From Verrucomicrobiales bacterium (GTDB taxonomy: Bacteria; Verrucomicrobiota; Verrucomicrobiia; Verrucomicrobiales; DEV007), in contig JABDJT010000108.1 of assembly GCA_013003335.1 (NCBI GenBank), positions 1 to 10,368 on the forward strand: a DNA stretch of 10,368 bases, read 5' to 3'. Shown piece by piece: positions 5,584 through 10,368 of this stretch. The first letter of the stretch is position 1. Each line of letters begins with the position of its first letter. Below the pieces are notes generated by a model. The model was not told the origin of the DNA. It saw nothing but the letters and a program-made list of their open reading frames with translations, and made no database searches. The position numbers and the translations under genes were made by a program.

Positions 5584-8451
5584 ATGAAAAGAATTCCCTT
5601 TTTCAGCCTGGTTTTCCTGGCTGCAACCGCCATTTGCTCAGCCAATCCGCAACTCGAACTGGCTGCTCCGTTTACGGACAACATGATCCTGCAACGCGAT
5701 TCAATGGTTCCGGTCTGGGGATTTGATGCGCCGGGTAGCCAGATCACGGTGGAATTCGCCGGTCAGACCCGGTCCGCGACGGCCAATGATCTCGGCGACT
5801 GGATCGTGAACCTCGATCCGCTGAAAGCTTCGCTGGAGGAACGGGAATTCCGCGTCACGAACGGCCGGGGGGAATCGATTGACCTGAAAGGCGTGCTGGT
5901 GGGCGAAGTTTGGTTTTCCTCCGGGCAGTCCAACATGGTTTGGACAGCCGGAAAGAGCATGGCCAGCGGGATTGCCCGGGAAATTGCAGGTTCGGAAACA
6001 GAGATCCCGATTCGGGAGATCCATATCAACACCGTTTCGGCTCTCTATCCCCAAAAACGGGCGACCTCGGACGAAGGATGGAAAAAATCGAGCGCAGCGA
6101 GCGGGTTTTCCGCGCTGTCACTGGCTTTTGCTCACGAACTTTACCGGGAATTGAACGTGCCGATCGGGATCCTGCTGAGCGCCCACAGCAACACGCGGAT
6201 CGAGGCCTTTACGCAGCGAGAGGCGATTGAAGCGCACCCGGAACTGGGCAGGGACGCCGATCTGATCCGCGATGCGGACCCGCTTACCGCGCAGGGCCGC
6301 GCAGCTTTTGAGCAGTATTACAAGGACCTGGCAGCCTGGCAGAAAGAAGCCGGCGATATGGCTCTTGCCGGTGGCAGAATTCCGGCCCGTCCCAATCTTC
6401 CGGGCATCGCAGGGATGTGGCGGGGACCATCCCAGTTTTTCAATGGCAAGATCGCCCCCGTCATCCCCTACGCCATCCGCGGCGCGATCTGGTGCCAGGG
6501 GACGAGCAACAGCGGCGACGGCCGGATTTACGCGGCGCGCATGGAAGCGCTCGTGAACGGCTGGCGGGATGCCTGGGACATGCCGGACATGCCGTTTTAT
6601 TTCACCCAGATGCAGTGCTACGGCGCACCTGATCCAGACAACGTGGGTTTTGCCGATATCCGGCAGGTTCAGCACCGGTTTTTCATGAACAACCGCGAGA
6701 ACGTCGGGATGGTCGTGCAATCCGATCTCAATTCAGCCCGGCCCGGCGGAATTCACTACTACAACAAGCTCCATCCCGGCATGAGGATGGCCCGCTGGGC
6801 GTTGGCCAACGAATACGGGAAAGACATCGCCTTCACCGGCCCGATTTACAGCGGCTATGAGGTGAAAGACGGGAAAGTGATCGTTTCCTTCGAGAAAGAC
6901 AGCCTGTTCGGCGGCTTGATGGTGGGCAGCAAAGGCCTGGCGAAAGACTACCGCGAGGAGGGCAAATACGTGGAACCCGCGCGACCAACCCCGGGCGAAA
7001 CGCTCAATCACTTTCGCCTGTGCGGCGAAGACGGGAAATGGCATGCGGCGGAAGCGAAAATTGCCGGAGACACCGTCGTCGTTTCCTCCAAGAACGTCCC
7101 CTCCCCGATTGGAGTGCAGTATTCCTACAACGCCGTCCCCGAAAACTCGAATCTCTACAACAAAGCCGGGCTGCCGGCGACTCCGTTTGCGGCCGTGAAC
7201 GGAAAACTGATTTATGAAGAGGACGACCTGGAAAAAGCGGCGGCACAGAAGGCGAAATACGCGCAATACACTGATCCCGATTACCCGATCCTCCAGGTCG
7301 CGGAGTATTATCGCGACGGAGTCATCCTGCAGCGCGATCAGCCGATTCAGGTCTGGGGTCACGCCAATGAGGGCATCGAAGTCAAAGTGAATCTCAATGG
7401 CGAAACCCAAACCGCGAAGGCCAATGACCTTCAGCAATGGTCTGTCTCGTTTCCGGCCAGAAAAGCATCAGCGGAGGCCATCACATTGACCGTCAAATCG
7501 AGCCACGGCTTCAACCGCACGGTCAAAAACATCCTCATCGGCGACGTCTGGTATTTGACCGGCAACACGCTGCTTTCCTCGGAATGGGGCCACGACCGGC
7601 GGGACGCGGAAGCTGAATTACCGGCTGCGTTGCCGCTCGTTCGGGAATTCAAACGCAATACCAAGGCCAGCACTTTCACGACTCCCCGGAAACGGAAATT
7701 CGAAACCGGAGGCGGCAAATACCGGTCTCACTGGCTCGACGCGGATTTCGCGAAAGAAGGCCACGGCGTGACGATGTTCGCCTACGAGTTCGCCAAAACG
7801 CTCGGCCGAGAGGGAATTCCGCAGGGATTTATCACGATGTCCTCCGGTCACGGCGGACGCAGCCGCCAACTGGCCTCGCCGCTTTCGTGGACGTCGTTTC
7901 ACGGGGTGAAAGACCTGAACGATCCGGCTTTCCGGGCGCGACTGGAGGAACTGTTCCTGCAGTATCCCCACAGCGACATCGCGAAACAGGCGACCGCTGC
8001 ACACGTGGAGGAAGTGAAAGCGTTCGTCGAAGCAATCGCCCATTCCGAAAAAGCGGGCATCGACAGCGCAAAACTGCCGCTCCGCGCCCCGGCTTTTCCC
8101 GAGGCCGGCAGCAACGAAGCCGTCGCGAGCGACACGATCCCGACCTACGCCTACAACTGGTGCGTCAGTCCGCTGACCCCCATGGGCGTGGCCGGCGTGA
8201 TCTGGGTTCCGTCCGAGCACAACATCGGCGAGGATCCGGCGCACTATGCTGCCGAGCTGGAAACGTATGCAAATAGCCTGCCGGAGACTTACGGCCAGGA
8301 TCCGATCCCGTTTTTCTACGCTCAGCCGGCGGAATCGCTCGTCGAAGGCATCTCCACACCAATAATCCCCGGCGCGAAGAGCATCACCTTCGATCAGTGG
8401 CCAAAGAGCCTGAAGGAGATCGCTGCGGAGTTAGCGAAGTTGGCGGAGTAG
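5584..8451 (+). CDS. secreted sialate-O-acetylesterase-like protein, duplicated, second module degenerate
   Basis: This 955-residue protein starts at the ATG at 5584, which gives a signal peptide (MKRIPFFSLVFLAATAICSA, cleavage near residue 20). A TTG at 5539 would add 15 residues before the signal and is unlikely. Residues 21 to about 545 form a complete sialate-O-acetylesterase-type SGNH hydrolase: a beta domain (ILQRD 35-39), the nucleophile S116 in SSGQSNM, a block around W303 (GAIWCQGTSN) and the likely His H391 in IHYYNK. These enzymes remove acetyl groups from sialic acid or other glycans. The second module repeats the beginning: residues 581-662 align without gaps to 35-116 with about 31 of 82 identities. 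Its active site reads TGNTLL, so the nucleophile position is T662. It also has a block like 303 at W874 (GVIWVPSEHN) but no His motif. The second module is probably non-catalytic. Even in the first, the residue two before His is Gly where the family usually has Asp. The gene follows an exported propeller protein. Confidence 0.88.
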   Translation: MKRIPFFSLVFLAATAICSANPQLELAAPFTDNMILQRDSMVPVWGFDAPGSQITVEFAGQTRSATANDLGDWIVNLDPLKASLEEREFRVTNGRGESIDLKGVLVGEVWFSSGQSNMVWTAGKSMASGIAREIAGSETEIPIREIHINTVSALYPQKRATSDEGWKKSSAASGFSALSLAFAHELYRELNVPIGILLSAHSNTRIEAFTQREAIEAHPELGRDADLIRDADPLTAQGRAAFEQYYKDLAAWQKEAGDMALAGGRIPARPNLPGIAGMWRGPSQFFNGKIAPVIPYAIRGAIWCQGTSNSGDGRIYAARMEALVNGWRDAWDMPDMPFYFTQMQCYGAPDPDNVGFADIRQVQHRFFMNNRENVGMVVQSDLNSARPGGIHYYNKLHPGMRMARWALANEYGKDIAFTGPIYSGYEVKDGKVIVSFEKDSLFGGLMVGSKGLAKDYREEGKYVEPARPTPGETLNHFRLCGEDGKWHAAEAKIAGDTVVVSSKNVPSPIGVQYSYNAVPENSNLYNKAGLPATPFAAVNGKLIYEEDDLEKAAAQKAKYAQYTDPDYPILQVAEYYRDGVILQRDQPIQVWGHANEGIEVKVNLNGETQTAKANDLQQWSVSFPARKASAEAITLTVKSSHGFNRTVKNILIGDVWYLTGNTLLSSEWGHDRRDAEAELPAALPLVREFKRNTKASTFTTPRKRKFETGGGKYRSHWLDADFAKEGHGVTMFAYEFAKTLGREGIPQGFITMSSGHGGRSRQLASPLSWTSFHGVKDLNDPAFRARLEELFLQYPHSDIAKQATAAHVEEVKAFVEAIAHSEKAGIDSAKLPLRAPAFPEAGSNEAVASDTIPTYAYNWCVSPLTPMGVAGVIWVPSEHNIGEDPAHYAAELETYANSLPETYGQDPIPFFYAQPAESLVEGISTPIIPGAKSITFDQWPKSLKEIAAELAKLAE

Positions 8452-8461
8452 AGACGGCGGC

Positions 8462-9010
8462 TCAACCTGCCTCTGTCAGTGGCGTGCCGCACTCGTCACA
8501 GAATTTCGCATCCGCATCATTCACCGTCCCGCAGTTGCAGCGTTTCGGCCCGGGAATAGCGCTGCCGCATTCCTTGCAGAATTTCGAATCGAGATCGTTG
8601 CGGGCGTTGCAGGACGGGCATTCCACCTCGACTTCCGCTCCTTTTCCGATTGCCTCCCGCACGGTGGAAACGAGCGTCTCGCGCGTTCCATCAATCACGT
8701 AGTTTGCTGTATCTTTCGCCACCGGAGCGACCTCACCCGAATAATATCGGGTAATCTTCCCGGCAAATCCGGCCCTCAAACAGCCGATCCCAATCGCCAG
8801 CAACGGCATCCCCACGAAGATGCACCAGAACTTGTTGGGAAACCCACTCAATTTTCCGATCGACCCGAAGAAATCGACTGCGCCGGTCAGGATGAAACCC
8901 AAACCGGTTAGAACCAACACTATTCCCAGCACGCGGAGTCCGAATCGCTGCGATCCGTGGCCCCGGTTGATGAGTTCCCCGTCGTTTCGGCTGTGGTAGT
9001 TTCTTTTCAT
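8462..9010 (-). CDS. membrane protein with double zinc ribbon
   Basis: This 182-residue protein has two hydrophobic segments, about residues 26-48 (GIVLVLTGLGFILTGAV) and 61-82 (FWCIFVGMPLLAIGIG), followed by a soluble region. That region ends in two zinc ribbons. The first uses C131, C134, C145 and C148 (CPSCNARND...FCKECG). The second uses C158, C160, C171 and C174 (CNCGTVND...FCDECG), with CxC in place of CxxC. Such double-ribbon tails occur in many bacterial membrane proteins of unknown role; the ribbons probably face the cytoplasm. The start is uncertain: in-frame ATGs at 9046, 9022 and 9010 have no clear ribosome-binding site. The last was chosen because the earlier residues look unlike a conserved N-terminus. 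It converges on the esterase gene with a 10-base gap and diverges from the cytochrome gene. No specific function can be assigned. Confidence 0.8.
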   Translation of the reverse strand: MKRNYHSRNDGELINRGHGSQRFGLRVLGIVLVLTGLGFILTGAVDFFGSIGKLSGFPNKFWCIFVGMPLLAIGIGCLRAGFAGKITRYYSGEVAPVAKDTANYVIDGTRETLVSTVREAIGKGAEVEVECPSCNARNDLDSKFCKECGSAIPGPKRCNCGTVNDADAKFCDECGTPLTEAG

Positions 9011-9143
9011 TGCCCGGATCATCCGTCGGGATGCAAAAATCACCATTACAAATTGTGAGCTGTTCTGGAATCAGGATCTGAGCAAATCGATCTTTCCAAT
9101 CTGCTGATTCGTTCCAGTCGCCTGTTTGCGCTTGACGCTTCAA

Positions 9144-9171
9144 TTGAACAGAACGCCCGCCCCCGTATGCT
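9144..9171 (+). promoter_or_regulatory. possible sigma-70-like promoter of the cytochrome gene
   Basis: TTGAAC at 9144-9149, 16 bases and TATGCT at 9166-9171 give an acceptable -35/-10 pair. The -10 ends eight bases before the ATG at 9180, so the transcript would have a leader of only one or two bases. No Shine-Dalgarno sequence is visible in front of that start. The rest of the divergent gap 9011-9143 shows no clear structure. Confidence 0.3.
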
Positions 9172-9179
9172 GGCTCCGG

Positions 9180-10368
9180 ATGCCGTTTCGAATCCTCATC
9201 GCCATTGTCCTGTCTTTCGCTGGTGCTATGACCGTACAGGCATCCGATGTGCTTGAAATTCGGCCGTTTCTCGAGGCCCACTGTTTGAAATGCCACGGCG
9301 GAGACGAAACGAAAGGCGATGTCGATTTTTCGGAAATCAAAACGATGACGGAGGCCGATCGACACCCGGATTTGTGGGAAACGGTCGCGATCGTGCTGGA
9401 GGAAGGTGAGATGCCGCCAAAAAAGGCCACTTCCAGACCGTCCGATGCGGAAAAACAGGCCGTATTGAACTGGATTGAGAATGACTTTTTCGGCGAAATC
9501 GAATCCATGCCCGGCGTTTTCAAACCGCGGCGGTTATCGGGACCGGAATACCGGAACACGATGCGATCGCTGTTCGGATTCGATTTGGAAGTGAGCATCG
9601 CGGAGGCCGAGCAAACGGTGGCGGAGAAGTCGCTCGTGCTGAAATTACTCCCGACCGACCCGCCGGGAGCGAGCGGGTTTGTGAACGACACGCACACCGC
9701 GCGGATTTCGACGACGATTTTTGATCAGTATTCGTATCTCGCCGATTTTGCGCTCGAGGAGTTGTTTTCGAACAAACGCAAAGCGGAGTTGGCGGCATTG
9801 GTCGGCTCGAATTTGGGTAAAGAGCTGACGGCAGAGCAGGCCCGGCAATTGATGAAGAATTTCACGCAGAAAGCGTATCGACGCCCCTTTCCGAAGGAAA
9901 AGATGACGAAAATCCTGGCGAACATGGATGGAAAATCCGGCAACGATTTGATCGCTGTGTTGAAAACGGAAATGAAAACGGTGCTGATGTCGCCCGGGTT
10001 TTTGTATCGGGGGCACCTAAACAAATCCGATCCGGAAAAGAATCGCCAGCCGGTGGATGATTTCGAATTCGCGGAGCGGCTATCGTATTTCCTCTGGGAA
10101 GACGCGCCGGATGAGGAGCTGTTTTCCTTTGCCGCCAGCAGAGATTTAACGCGGAAAACGATCACGCTGGAATGGCAGATCGACCGGATGCTGAAGTCGC
10201 CGAAATCGCGTTCGCTGGCGGAGAGTTTCGGCTCGCAGTGGCTGTTGCTGGACCAGATCAAGCATGATCGGAAAGACCCACCCAACCTGCACGCGCTGCA
10301 AACACAGCCTCTCGACTTCCTGCACTACCTGTTTACGAAAGACCGGCCGGTGATGGAATTGATCGATT
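9180..10368 (+). CDS. DUF1592/DUF1587-type 'Planctomycete cytochrome c' protein (5' part)
   Basis: The reading frame is open from the ATG at 9180 to the window edge (396 residues seen), so it continues outside. It has a signal peptide (residues 1 to about 21, ending VQA), then a mono-heme cytochrome c-like domain with C35-L-K-C38-H39 and the probable axial Met M78 in GEMPPKK. After that come RRLSGPEYRNTMRSLFG (residues 117-133), typical of DUF1587; a segment with KAYRRPFPKE (231-240), typical of DUF1595; and SPGFLYR followed by FEFAERLSYFLWEDAPDEEL, the start of DUF1592. Full proteins of this kind are usually about twice this length and end in DUF1588 and DUF1585 domains. They are periplasmic, very common in Planctomycetes and Verrucomicrobia, often next to DUF1552 genes, and their function is not established. 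A DUF1552 gene downstream would be expected but cannot be seen. Confidence 0.93.
   Translation, partial: MPFRILIAIVLSFAGAMTVQASDVLEIRPFLEAHCLKCHGGDETKGDVDFSEIKTMTEADRHPDLWETVAIVLEEGEMPPKKATSRPSDAEKQAVLNWIENDFFGEIESMPGVFKPRRLSGPEYRNTMRSLFGFDLEVSIAEAEQTVAEKSLVLKLLPTDPPGASGFVNDTHTARISTTIFDQYSYLADFALEELFSNKRKAELAALVGSNLGKELTAEQARQLMKNFTQKAYRRPFPKEKMTKILANMDGKSGNDLIAVLKTEMKTVLMSPGFLYRGHLNKSDPEKNRQPVDDFEFAERLSYFLWEDAPDEELFSFAASRDLTRKTITLEWQIDRMLKSPKSRSLAESFGSQWLLLDQIKHDRKDPPNLHALQTQPLDFLHYLFTKDRPVMELID

Noticed and set aside
6733..8244. Long - strand open frames opposite the esterase gene
   Set aside because: The + strand frame is supported by an internal duplication, an active-site motif and a signal peptide; the antisense frames show nothing comparable.
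9065..9117. Inverted repeat CTGGAA / TTCCAG in the gap before the cytochrome gene
   Set aside because: The arms are only six bases, with a loop of about 40 bases and interrupted extension. This is within chance expectation.

Overview
The window looks like a chromosomal stretch from a PVC-group bacterium, most likely Verrucomicrobiota or Planctomycetota. The main reason is the incomplete gene at the right end. It has a secretion signal, a CXXCH heme site and the DUF1587/DUF1595/DUF1592 layout of the 'Planctomycete cytochrome c' family. A secreted sialate-O-acetylesterase-type enzyme and an exported PQQ-like beta-propeller protein fit the same groups. The sequence is moderately GC-rich, and clear Shine-Dalgarno sites are scarce.

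Layout from left to right. (1) Bases 1-3098 hold fatty-acid beta-oxidation genes on the + strand: the 3' end of a FadJ/FadB-type 3-hydroxyacyl-CoA dehydrogenase, a 342-bp gap with a possible small ORF built on a tandem 18-codon repeat, and a VLCAD/ACAD9-like acyl-CoA dehydrogenase. (2) Bases 3120-3946 hold a compact two-gene unit on the - strand, a small charged helical protein followed by a minimal-type nucleotidyltransferase. The two are joined by an ATGA overlap and end in a hairpin shared with the convergent dehydrogenase gene. (3) Bases 4009-8451 hold two exported proteins on the + strand: the beta-propeller protein and a 955-residue esterase with two sialate-O-acetylesterase modules, the second lacking the active-site serine. 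(4) Bases 8462-9010 hold a - strand gene for a membrane protein with two C-terminal zinc ribbons. (5) From 9180 to the window end runs the start of the DUF1592-type cytochrome gene.

Genes 1 and 3 carry out successive steps of fatty-acyl-CoA oxidation: dehydrogenation, then hydration and second oxidation. The exported proteins point to a polysaccharide- or glycan-degrading lifestyle. The nucleotidyltransferase pair has no evident link to its neighbours, has lower GC in hand-counted rows and resembles accessory toxin-antitoxin-like cassettes. No tRNA, rRNA, CRISPR array, transposase or attachment site was recognised. The best candidates for something undescribed are the nucleotidyltransferase pair, the duplicated esterase with a degenerate second half, and the tandem-repeat small ORF with its related hairpin elements.
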